Of a stretch of DNA of 64,000 bases, positions 1 through 7,212 are shown piece by piece. The notes under the pieces were generated by a model that was not told the origin of the DNA, made no database searches, and worked only from the letters and a program-made list of their open reading frames with translations. The first letter of the stretch is position 1; the number at the start of each line of letters is the position of its first letter. This DNA is from Neobacillus bataviensis (GTDB taxonomy: Bacteria > Bacillota > Bacilli > Bacillales_B > DSM-18226), in the NCBI RefSeq assembly GCF_019969725.1, contig NZ_JAHXYW010000005.1:372001-436000 (forward strand), read 5' to 3'. Both the position numbers and the translations under genes were made by a program.

Positions 1-331
1 ACTTAGGCATTGGACGCTTACTGCCGACAAATTTTCGGACAATATCGCTTAATTTACCGAACGGGCAAATCGCACACCAGAAGCGGCCGGCTACTAAAAA
101 TAAAATAGGGATAATCGGCCACCATAACACCCATGTCATCGTCGTACCAAAGTTTTTACTAGGATCTACCGTTCCCATTACTAATTCATATACTATTAAT
201 GAAAAAACAGAGATCACGATCCACTGGAATATTCCCGGATACCATTTGCTTTTAACAAACTTTTTTACTACCGGAATGGATAAGAGATCAAAAGGTTCCT
301 TTTCTGGTAATCTATTTTCGGGCATTGCCAT
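1..331 (-). CDS. 4Fe-4S binding membrane protein (NapH/CcoG-like), 3' end cut by window
   Basis: About 110 N-terminal residues are visible; the gene runs off the left edge. A short cytoplasmic leader is followed by two hydrophobic segments and then the cysteine motif WCAICPFGKL, a CxxCP signature typical of 4Fe-4S domains in NapH, CcoG and YccM-like electron-transfer membrane proteins. The ATG at 331 is preferred over the one at 325 because an AAGGAAGGGGG site lies 7 bases upstream. It starts 2 bases after the stop of the His/Met-rich gene, so the two are probably one operon. An electron-transfer role is a family inference; the substrate is unknown. The second cysteine cluster expected in such proteins would lie outside the window. 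Confidence 0.7.
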   Translation of the reverse strand, partial: MAMPENRLPEKEPFDLLSIPVVKKFVKSKWYPGIFQWIVISVFSLIVYELVMGTVDPSKNFGTTMTWVLWWPIIPILFLVAGRFWCAICPFGKLSDIVRKFVGSKRPMPK

Positions 332-333
332 TG

Positions 334-642
334 TTATTCCCCCTTCCTTCTAAACCATTTATTCCAAATACCGACTGCGATGAATGCTAGGTTTACTGCT
401 CCATAAGTTCCTAACACTTTATAGTTTGGCGGTGTTTCAATGACGGGCCCATGACTATGCCCACTTTCATGGTCACTTTCGTTGTTCGTATCCATATCTT
501 CGTGGCCGCTTCCATGATCCATACCTTCCATATTGCTTCCATTACCGTGATTCATATGAGAATGTCCTTCATCGGCAAAGGCCTTTGAATCAAATGAAAA
601 AATAAAAGCAAATGCAAATAAAATGAGAAAAACTTTTTTCAA
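334..642 (-). CDS. His/Met-rich secreted, membrane-tethered small protein
   Basis: A roughly 102-residue protein with an N-terminal signal segment (residues 1-23), a middle packed with His, Met, Asp and Glu (repeats like MNHGNGSNMEGMDHGSG) and one C-terminal transmembrane helix ending in WFRRKGE. The composition suggests metal binding, most likely copper, on the outer face of the membrane; this is inference. The TTG at 642 is chosen because GGAGGTG lies 6 bases upstream; an in-frame TTG at 657 overlaps that site and is unlikely. It is followed after 2 bases by the 4Fe-4S gene. The divergently transcribed lipoprotein at 879 has a similar Met/His tract, which hints at a shared metal function. 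No named family is recognised. Confidence 0.7.
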   Translation of the reverse strand: MKKVFLILFAFAFIFSFDSKAFADEGHSHMNHGNGSNMEGMDHGSGHEDMDTNNESDHESGHSHGPVIETPPNYKVLGTYGAVNLAFIAVGIWNKWFRRKGE

Positions 643-878
643 TTTTTCCACCTCCAAAAAGTTAAATAAAGATTCAATGTTTTATAGCTTTAATTTAAAA
701 GGTAAGTTTGCAGATTTTATGCATTTTTATTGGATAATATATGACATGCGTCCCACAAATCATATTTGTTCATACATTTGTAAAAAAATAAAAATTACCA
801 CTTCTAGGCCTTCTGCACAGATTCTGCACAAATATGTCGTACTATGAATGAATCACAAAGCTTAAGGAGGCAACAAAA

Positions 879-1481
879 GTGAAAATAAAACGAACTACCC
901 TATCTCTTCTTACCCTGGTCCTTGCCGTATTTTTAGCAGCTTGTTCCAATGGTGATAAGGAAAACCAACATGCAAATATGAATCAGGGGAATAAATCTGA
1001 ACAAGAAAAGAATTCCAGCACTATGGACCATGAAAGTATGGAGGGCATGAATCATTCTGGTTCTGGTGAAGTGCCAAAAGGTTTAAAAGGGGCCGAAAGC
1101 CCAACCTTTAAAATTGGCAGTAAGGCTATTATTAATGCGGATCATATGGAAGGGATGAACGGGGCTGAAGCAACAATTGTTGGTGCATTCGATACTACTG
1201 TGTATACAATTTCTTATAATCCAACCACGGGTGGGAAACGAGTAACAAATCACAAATGGATTATTCATGAAGAAATTAAAGACCCCAGCGACAAATCTTA
1301 TAAACCAGGTGATGAGGTTATTGTAAAGGCAGATCATATGGAAGGGATGAAGGGTGCAACAGCAGTAATTGATTCAGCCGAACAAACAACAGTCTATATG
1401 GTTGATTACACGCCAACAACTGGCGGGGAAAAAGTGACTAATCATAAATGGGTAACAGAAAGTGAGCTTTCAGCAAAATAA
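879..1481 (+). CDS. YdhK-family (DUF1541) lipoprotein with two repeat domains
   Basis: A 200-residue lipoprotein. The signal peptide ends in the lipobox LAAC at residues 19-22, followed by a Met/His/Asn-rich linker. Two tandem copies of the DUF1541 (YdhK) domain follow, each with GxxxxIxADHMEGMxGAxA and ending TTGGxxVTNHKWV. The start is GTG at 879 with AAGGAGG 8 bases upstream; a rho-independent terminator follows the stop. YdhK proteins are cell-surface lipoproteins often found beside copper genes, but their biochemical role is not established. The adjacent His/Met-rich protein on the other strand supports a metal-related job. The domain call is firm; the function is inference. Confidence 0.85.
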   Translation: MKIKRTTLSLLTLVLAVFLAACSNGDKENQHANMNQGNKSEQEKNSSTMDHESMEGMNHSGSGEVPKGLKGAESPTFKIGSKAIINADHMEGMNGAEATIVGAFDTTVYTISYNPTTGGKRVTNHKWIIHEEIKDPSDKSYKPGDEVIVKADHMEGMKGATAVIDSAEQTTVYMVDYTPTTGGEKVTNHKWVTESELSAK

Positions 1482-1501
1482 TAAAATGTAGTAAAAAATA
1501 T

Positions 1502-1541
1502 AAATCGAAAAAAGCTCTGACACCAGAGCTTTTTTCGATTT
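1502..1541. terminator. Bidirectional terminator between ydhK-like gene and 1555 gene
   Basis: A perfect 18-bp inverted repeat (arms 1502-1519 and 1524-1541, loop ACAC) with a T-rich run inside each outer arm. It serves the + lipoprotein gene and the convergent - gene ending at 1555. Confidence 0.9.
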
Positions 1542-1554
1542 ATTTATTTTTTCA

Positions 1555-2385
1555 TCAAGAATGTGAGTATACTTTACTGCTTGCATATCTTACGAATACA
1601 AGCGGTATGAAGAATGCTAGGAAACTAAGAATAAAATCCATAACTAAATGATCCGTTTGAATGATACCTGAAGTTTTCAAAACGAAATAATAGACAATAA
1701 ACACAGCCATCATGATAAAATTCCAAAATTGTCGGGCATTCATAATACCTATCAAAGCCAGCATTAAGCTAAATACCAGCGCATTTATACTATTAATCGC
1801 TGCACTGTCTCGGTTTAAACGTTCGACCCATTCAACATGAAATGTTTTCGTTTGAAGCAGCCCATAAAGAAGGATATTTAATTGAACATAAATGGCAAAA
1901 TATAATGAAAACAAAGTTCCATAGGTTAGCCATTTTCCCGGGGTATTATTTAACCTGCCCCACCACACTTTAATGACTGGAAAATAAAAAATCAGTATGG
2001 AAAATGTATACCCTATCTTCCACCAGTTAGGTTTATATACACCCCACTCTGTAAACAACAGTTCAATCCCCGCAAAAAGGCCAGCCAAAATAATGCTCCA
2101 ATACCATTTACCATTACGGGCTGAATACAAAACGGCAAATGATGACAGGACCAATCCATTAACAATGGCACCAAGATGAGTATCGTACCGATTATTAACA
2201 ATTCCAGAGTGATAAGTATAAGCCTTTCCCCACACATAAATCAGGTAGTCGAAAAACATCGTTACTCCAGAAACGGCAAAAAAGAGGATAAAGATTAGGG
2301 AATTTCTCGATTTGTAATAGGCAGAACCTACCGCAAAAATAGTTAATAAAAGAAGAGTAAAATAAGACCATATTCCGATACTCAA
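1555..2385 (-). CDS. Polytopic membrane protein of unknown function
   Basis: A 276-residue protein made almost entirely of hydrophobic helices (about eight membrane segments), with Trp- and Tyr-rich loops such as DYLIYVWGKAY and GVYKPNWWKIGY. The start is TTG at 2385 with GGGGGA 6 bases upstream. I do not recognise the family. The Trp-rich loops resemble small sporulation-associated membrane proteins in Bacillaceae, but that is a weak impression. It lies 72 bases downstream of the chromate transporter on the same strand, so it could be co-transcribed. No catalytic or metal-binding motif is apparent. It ends just before a bidirectional terminator. Confidence 0.6.
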   Translation of the reverse strand: MSIGIWSYFTLLLLTIFAVGSAYYKSRNSLIFILFFAVSGVTMFFDYLIYVWGKAYTYHSGIVNNRYDTHLGAIVNGLVLSSFAVLYSARNGKWYWSIILAGLFAGIELLFTEWGVYKPNWWKIGYTFSILIFYFPVIKVWWGRLNNTPGKWLTYGTLFSLYFAIYVQLNILLYGLLQTKTFHVEWVERLNRDSAAINSINALVFSLMLALIGIMNARQFWNFIMMAVFIVYYFVLKTSGIIQTDHLVMDFILSFLAFFIPLVFVRYASSKVYSHS

Positions 2386-2456
2386 ATATATTCCCCCATC
2401 GTCCTTTAGAAATATTTTCAGTATCTGAAATTCGTTTTATACCACAGTCCTTCATA

Positions 2457-3647
2457 TTAACCTATAATCTGCAATAGTGAACCGCCTACGGCACCTGCGA
2501 TAACAATTATCCAAGGCGGAACCTTCCAATAAACCAACATAGAAAACAATATAGCTGCAAAAGCAAAATCAATAGGAGATAGAATTGAACTAGTCCAAAT
2601 CGGATTATAAAAGGCGGCAATTAAAATTCCAACAACGGCGGCATTTACACCCATTAAAGCTCCTTTAATTTTGGGATTACGCCTTAATGTGTTCCAAAAA
2701 GGCAAGGTGCCAAATATGAGAAGGAAGGCAGGTAAGAAAATGGCCGCTGTCGCAAGGATTCCACCTTTCCATCCATTGATAATTGTCCCTATGTAAGCAG
2801 CAAAGGTAAACAGAGGGCCCGGTACTGCTTGGGCTGCCCCGTATCCAGCAAGGAATTCTTCTTTAGATAACCAATGGGTGGGTACAAATTCTTTTTCCAG
2901 TAATGGCAGTACGACATGACCGCCTCCAAAAACTAATGAACCTGATCGATAGAAACTATCAAATAAAACAATCCAATTTGATGATGTAATTGAGCGTACA
3001 ATTGGTAATATAATTAGCAAACAAAAAAACAGTGATAAACATATTAAGGCAAAACGGTGTGACAGTGGAAAATGAATTGTATTTGGCTCCTCATTATCAT
3101 CGTGTTGCATATAGATAACAAAACCGGCTATTGCAGCCAATATAATAATACTTACCTGCATGAAGGCACTCTGCCATATTAACGTACTTACCAGAGCAAA
3201 TAAGGCAATGGTTTTTCTATGAATATCAGGAGTTAGTTTAGAAGCCATTCCAATTATAGCCTGCGCAACGACAGCCACAGCCACGATTTTTAAACCATGG
3301 AGCCAGCCTGTGTCATTTATTTGCAAACCTTGAAGGATGATCGCAAAGAGTATTAAGGCGATCATTGAAGGCGCGGTAAATCCAATGAATGCTAATACGC
3401 CGCCTAGAACGCCGCCGCGGATAACCCCGACTCCAATCCCGACTTGACTGCTCGCCGGTCCGGGGAGGAACTGACACAAAGCCACTAAATCCGCATAGCT
3501 TTTTTCATCGAGCCATTTTTTCCGCTTAACATATTCTTCATAAAAATAACCTAAATGCGCGATGGGGCCGCCAAAGGAGGTTAAACCGAGTCTCGTTGAT
3601 ACCAAAAGGATTTCAAGAAGCGATTTAAAATTTTTGTTGTGGTTCAC
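2457..3647 (-). CDS. chrA: Chromate transporter, long-chain CHR family
   Basis: A 396-residue protein with two homologous CHR halves, the length typical of bidomain ChrA. The first half has FGGPIAHLGYF and CQFLPGPASSQVGIGVG; the second has VFGGGHVVLPLLEKEFV and GYGAAQAVPGPLFTFAAYIG. Both are the family's Gly/Pro signatures. Family members export chromate driven by the membrane potential, or take part in sulfate-related anion transport. About ten membrane spans are expected. The start is GTG at 3647 with AGGAGA 8 bases upstream. Related CHR proteins are sometimes annotated only by homology, so chromate as the substrate is inferred, not shown. The upstream intergenic region carries a two-unit 21-bp repeat. 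Confidence 0.88.
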   Translation of the reverse strand: MNHNKNFKSLLEILLVSTRLGLTSFGGPIAHLGYFYEEYVKRKKWLDEKSYADLVALCQFLPGPASSQVGIGVGVIRGGVLGGVLAFIGFTAPSMIALILFAIILQGLQINDTGWLHGLKIVAVAVVAQAIIGMASKLTPDIHRKTIALFALVSTLIWQSAFMQVSIIILAAIAGFVIYMQHDDNEEPNTIHFPLSHRFALICLSLFFCLLIILPIVRSITSSNWIVLFDSFYRSGSLVFGGGHVVLPLLEKEFVPTHWLSKEEFLAGYGAAQAVPGPLFTFAAYIGTIINGWKGGILATAAIFLPAFLLIFGTLPFWNTLRRNPKIKGALMGVNAAVVGILIAAFYNPIWTSSILSPIDFAFAAILFSMLVYWKVPPWIIVIAGAVGGSLLQIIG

Positions 3648-3668
3648 TATTTTTTTCTCCTATTTTTA

Positions 3669-3710
3669 GATTCGCCGATAAATTGCTTTTTTTCGCCGAT
3701 AAAATTCTGT
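3669..3710. repeat. Two-unit 21-bp repeat (array A)
   Basis: Two copies of a TTCGCCGATAAA-type unit start at 3669 and 3690, exactly 21 bases apart, in the chrA-cydS intergenic region. This is the shortest member of the 21-bp family also seen at 18.7, 23.9, 41.5 and 47.8 kb. Confidence 0.6.
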
Positions 3711-3811
3711 AAGAGTGCCTATTGTCAAAGCATTTACTTTGATTATATTAGAAATTAAATTAATTAAGTTAAGTAATCGTAATATTTGATTATATTTCTG
3801 GAAAAACAGCT

Positions 3812-3852
3812 ACTTTGAAGAAAAAGAAGAACCCCCAAGGCTCTTCTTTTTC
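3812..3852 (-). terminator. Terminator of the cyd operon
   Basis: An 11-bp perfect inverted repeat (3820-3830 with 3842-3852) lies just beyond the cydS stop on the minus strand. The uridine run falls in the 3' arm. Confidence 0.7.
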
Positions 3853-3860
3853 AAATCCAA

Positions 3861-3965
3861 CTATTTTTTCACTGCATCATCTTTCCCTGCAAGCCAAAAA
3901 CATGTGGCAATTGCCGCTATCACAATGATAAATGGAGCATAAAAGATAAAAAAGTCAGTCATCAT
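3861..3965 (-). CDS. cydS: Cytochrome bd oxidase small subunit CydS
   Basis: A 34-residue single-helix protein. Its N-terminal stretch FFIFYAPFIIVIAAIA and the following FWLAGKDD match the pattern known for CydS, the small third subunit of Bacillaceae bd oxidases that packs beside CydA and shields a haem. It begins 12 bases after the cydB stop, with an AGGAGAG ribosome site, on ATGATG (3965 or 3962). It is too short for routine gene callers. Its position directly after cydAB and the FYAPF pattern make the call convincing. It is followed by the operon terminator. Confidence 0.85.
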   Translation of the reverse strand: MMTDFFIFYAPFIIVIAAIATCFWLAGKDDAVKK

Positions 3966-3977
3966 TCAAAACTCTCC

Positions 3978-5003
3978 TCACGCATGATCATCCCGTTTCC
4001 CTTGTACATACTCTTTGTTAAACAAAAACAGTTTCAAAAGCAGGTACAACGACGGCAAAAGTAATCCCAATCCAGCAACAAATGCTATAACTAAGGCAAT
4101 CGCCATCGATTCATTTGTGAAGCTGTCATAAATGGTCAAATACGGATACATTAAATAAGGATAATGTGACATCCCATAGGCTAAAAATGCGGAAGTAAAT
4201 TGACCGACCATTAACCAGAAGGCTAATCCATAGGCCTGCCGTTTCCAAATGAAATAAACCGAACCGGCGAAGAAAATAACAGAGAGAGCGAAAAGCCACC
4301 ATAGGCTGATCAATCCCTTATAATGTTCAGGATTATGAGTCCGCATTTCCACGATAATCCCCGCGGCGGTAATAATCGCGGGTCCCGCCCAGATTAACGC
4401 ATATTTCCGCAGCAGGTTTGTGGCCTCCCCGTCCTTGGCCTTATGGGCATACCATGTCAAAAATACCGCTGAAATATACAAAACGGCTGTCAGGCTGAGC
4501 ACCACAATACTCCATGATAATGGGCTCGTGAACAAGCTCCAATAATCAAGGACCGGCCGCGCTTCCTCCATTCTTACAAAGCCGCCCTCGGAGATCGTCA
4601 AAACAATCGATAAAGAGGCGGGAATAAATAATCCGGTCAGGCCATACAAAATGGTGTACCTTTTATGTTTGAGTCCCCCGTAGGTGGAAAACGCATAATA
4701 CGAGCCGCGAATCGCCAGCAGAACGATCGCAATGCTGGCTGGCACCAACAAGGTTGAACCGTAATAGAAAGCTGTTTTTGGAAAAAAACCGACAATCCCG
4801 ACAAAGAAAAACACTAAAAAAACATTGGTCACTTCCCAAACTGGTGATAAATAACGCTGGATGACCTTGGTCAAAATATGCTGCTTGCCTGTGACCGTAC
4901 TAAAGGCGTTAAAAAAGCCTGCGCCAAAATCAATCGAAGCCACGATAATATAACCAAAGAGAAACATCCCCAACACGGTGATTCCAAGAATTTCAAGCGT
5001 CAT
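3978..5003 (-). CDS. cydB: Cytochrome bd quinol oxidase subunit II
   Basis: A 341-residue polytopic protein of the CydB family, partner of CydA in the bd-type menaquinol oxidase that reduces oxygen to water in the cytoplasmic membrane. About eight to nine helices are visible, and the N-terminus (LGMFLFGYIIVASIDFGAGF) has the family form. The start ATG overlaps the cydA stop by four bases (ATGA), showing translational coupling, with AGGTGAGCAGG upstream. The length is normal for the family. It is followed by cydS. No transporter genes cydCD are adjacent, unlike the B. subtilis cydABCD operon. Confidence 0.95.
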   Translation of the reverse strand: MTLEILGITVLGMFLFGYIIVASIDFGAGFFNAFSTVTGKQHILTKVIQRYLSPVWEVTNVFLVFFFVGIVGFFPKTAFYYGSTLLVPASIAIVLLAIRGSYYAFSTYGGLKHKRYTILYGLTGLFIPASLSIVLTISEGGFVRMEEARPVLDYWSLFTSPLSWSIVVLSLTAVLYISAVFLTWYAHKAKDGEATNLLRKYALIWAGPAIITAAGIIVEMRTHNPEHYKGLISLWWLFALSVIFFAGSVYFIWKRQAYGLAFWLMVGQFTSAFLAYGMSHYPYLMYPYLTIYDSFTNESMAIALVIAFVAGLGLLLPSLYLLLKLFLFNKEYVQGKRDDHA

Positions 5004-6346
5004 ACCTGCTCACCTGCCTTCAAGGAAGCTCGATCAGCCAATTCCTGTTCTACCGTATTTTTGCGGAACATCCTTAGCAATACGACTACGCTGCCAATTC
5101 CCAATATCAAATATAGTCCAGCAAACAATAGCAGCATGAGATCGACCTGACCACTTGAGGTTGCCGCCTCTTTTGTCCGCATAATCCCACGCAAAATCCA
5201 TGGCTGCCGCCCCACTTCATCAAGCCACCAGCCCGTTTCAATCGCCAGAACTGAAAGCGGACCGCCAAGTATAAGGAGCCAGCGGAACCATTTCGAAAAA
5301 ATAAACTGCCACCTAAGCCAAGTCCCCAGTAAATAGATCAATGATAAACCAGTCAGCACCATTCCAATCGTCACCATAGCATCAAACAAATAATGAATAT
5401 AAAGCGGCGGCACCTCATCTTTAGGAAACTGATCCAGGCCAATCACTTCTGCCTTCGGAAGATCTCTAGCTAAAATACTGAGTGCATATGGCACTTTTAT
5501 CGCATATTTTACTTTGCCATTATCAAGGACTCCAAACAAAATAAGCGGGGCTCCCTCCTCCGTTTCAAAGTGCCATTCGGCAGCGGCTAATTTTTCAGGC
5601 TGATACTCTGCTAAATATTTTCCAGAAAAATCGCCAATTAAAGCGGATGCTACTGAAAAAACAAACCCAAGTTTTAAGGTTAAAAATAACGCTTTTTTAT
5701 GGTACAAATGATCGGAACCTTTCAGCAGACGGGAGGCGCCGATAGAAGCAAGCACGAACGCCGAGGTCATATAGGCTGTTACCAGCACATGTGCAACCTT
5801 TGTCGGCATCGCAGGATTGAACATCGCAACGATTGGGCTGACATTGACAAGCTGTCCGCCCACGATATCAAACCCCTGTGGTGCATTCATAAAGGCATTG
5901 ACAATGGTAATAAAAACGGCGGAAAAAGATGCCCCGATGGCAACAGGAATCAACAGCAAGAGATGCTTTTTCTGATTCTCAAACCGGTCCCATGTATAGA
6001 TATAAATGCCTAAGAAGATGGCTTCAAAGAAAAACGCAAAGGTTTCCATAAATAAAGGCAGGGCGATGACGTTGCCCGCCAGCTCCATAAAATGCGGCCA
6101 CAATAGGGAAAGCTGGAGCCCAATCGCGGTTCCAGTTACAACTCCAACAGCTACGGAAATAACAAAACCGCGCGTCCATCGTCTTGCTAATAATATGTAA
6201 TGTTCATCCTGTTTTTTTATCCCGACCCATTGAGCAATCATAATCATTAGCGGGATTCCGACTCCAATGGTTGCGTAGATAATATGAAAGGATAACGTTA
6301 ATTCTGTGAGTATTCGGCTTAATAGAACTGAGTCTTCATTTCCCAT
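5000..6346 (-). CDS. cydA: Cytochrome bd quinol oxidase subunit I
   Basis: A 448-residue haem-bearing subunit of cytochrome bd. It has the N-terminal haem-ligand helix with FHIIYATIGVG, the segment TGTAIGLQLSLLWPHF, and the diagnostic GRQPW motif in DEVGRQPWILRG. The length fits the short Q-loop subclass found in Bacilli and in cyanide-insensitive oxidases. It oxidises menaquinol and passes electrons to the di-haem oxygen site. AAAGGAAA precedes the ATG at 6346. A possible 31-residue membrane mini-protein is encoded 16 bases upstream in the same direction. I see no clear Rex operator in front of it. Confidence 0.95.
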   Translation of the reverse strand: MGNEDSVLLSRILTELTLSFHIIYATIGVGIPLMIMIAQWVGIKKQDEHYILLARRWTRGFVISVAVGVVTGTAIGLQLSLLWPHFMELAGNVIALPLFMETFAFFFEAIFLGIYIYTWDRFENQKKHLLLLIPVAIGASFSAVFITIVNAFMNAPQGFDIVGGQLVNVSPIVAMFNPAMPTKVAHVLVTAYMTSAFVLASIGASRLLKGSDHLYHKKALFLTLKLGFVFSVASALIGDFSGKYLAEYQPEKLAAAEWHFETEEGAPLILFGVLDNGKVKYAIKVPYALSILARDLPKAEVIGLDQFPKDEVPPLYIHYLFDAMVTIGMVLTGLSLIYLLGTWLRWQFIFSKWFRWLLILGGPLSVLAIETGWWLDEVGRQPWILRGIMRTKEAATSSGQVDLMLLLFAGLYLILGIGSVVVLLRMFRKNTVEQELADRASLKAGEQV

Positions 6347-6362
6347 TTCACAATTTCCTTTC

Positions 6363-6458
6363 TTAGCCTGAAAAAATCCTTCCTATTATGGATAGGCCCA
6401 AAATAGCAGCGAAAATAAAAGCCAGTAGACTTAGCCTTTGTTCTTGTTTTTTGTAAAT
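6363..6458 (-). CDS. Possible 31-residue membrane mini-protein with ATT start, upstream of cydA
   Basis: Between bcrC and cydA an open frame reads IYKKQEQRLSLLAF and then a hydrophobic helix ending IIGRIFSG, stopping 16 bases before cydA. No ATG, GTG or TTG is in frame, but an ATT at 6458 has AAAGGGGGA six bases upstream, a very strong ribosome site that nothing else explains. The form (basic head, one helix) fits a small membrane subunit or leader peptide coupled to cydA. ATT starts are rare (infC in E. coli is the known case), so this may instead be a decayed gene. Confidence 0.4.
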   Translation of the reverse strand: MYKKQEQRLSLLAFIFAAILGLSIIGRIFSG

Positions 6459-6513
6459 AAAAAGTCCCCCTTTTGCGGCTCTTTGTTTATCTTTTCCAAT
6501 ATTTATGTAATTA

Positions 6514-6551
6514 ACAAAAAAAGAAGACCATCAATTGGCCTTCTTTTTTGT
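6514..6551 (-). terminator. Terminator of bcrC
   Basis: Inverted repeat with arms AAAAGAAGGCC / GGTCTTCTTTT (minus strand) and a T run. It overlaps the last codons and stop of bcrC at 6531. Confidence 0.8.
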
Positions 6552-7130
6552 CCATAGACTGTTTTCTATTTTCTCATAGAATTCAATTAGTAAATTCATA
6601 ACTCTGTTTAGTTTCTTAATACGACGCAATAGGTTATGGACTGCAAACGCTGTGCTGGCTCCAATGATCATGCCACCTGTTACATCCAGAGGATAATGGA
6701 CCCCTGTCCACACCCGGGATAAGGCAATACCTGATGATAAAATCAGCCACAGCCAGCCATCTCTTTTTCGCCAAATCCAGACAGCAGTCGCAATCACGAA
6801 GGACGCCGTGGCATGGTCGCTAGGAAACGAGGCATTTTTCACATGGGGAATCAGCCAGTTTACATGATGACTGACAAAAGGACGGTCCCGGTAAAAAAAG
6901 TGACCAATCAGTACGTTCATCCCCAAGGCAACACATGCGGCCACAATGGCTTCTGCCACCATTCTTCGATTTTGTGTTCGATTCCGAGGGAAAAACCAAT
7001 AAAAAATGATTCCGGCAAAGAATAAATACTCTGCTTTTTCCGCTAAAAACATCATGAATGGATTTAAAACTCGCTCACTTACCGCGAGATGATTTATGAA
7101 TTGAAAGGCTTCATAGTCAAAATGAAACAT
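6531..7130 (-). CDS. bcrC: Undecaprenyl-diphosphatase (PAP2 family, BcrC-like)
   Basis: A 199-residue PAP2 phosphatase with five to six helices and the three acid-phosphatase signatures: RDRP at 81-84, PSDHA from 103, and SRVWTGVHYPLD at about 137-149. BcrC-type enzymes dephosphorylate undecaprenyl diphosphate on the outer face of the membrane, recycling the wall-lipid carrier and giving bacitracin resistance. The start ATG at 7130 follows AAAGGAGG. It stands alone between the two-component system and the cyd operon. The phosphatase chemistry is well supported; the exact substrate is from homology, since other PAP2 lipid phosphatases look similar. Confidence 0.85.
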   Translation of the reverse strand: MFHFDYEAFQFINHLAVSERVLNPFMMFLAEKAEYLFFAGIIFYWFFPRNRTQNRRMVAEAIVAACVALGMNVLIGHFFYRDRPFVSHHVNWLIPHVKNASFPSDHATASFVIATAVWIWRKRDGWLWLILSSGIALSRVWTGVHYPLDVTGGMIIGASTAFAVHNLLRRIKKLNRVMNLLIEFYEKIENSLWTKKKAN

Positions 7131-7212
7131 GATTGTGACCTCCTTTAATTGGCACGAATCTAACTATAAAGCCACAAGCTGAATTTTGACTTAAGGTTTT
7201 ATTAAAAATGAA

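Noticed and set aside
6346..6530. Rex operator in front of the cyd operon
   Set aside because: Searched for TTGTGAA-N-TTCACAA; no acceptable match is visible in this interval.
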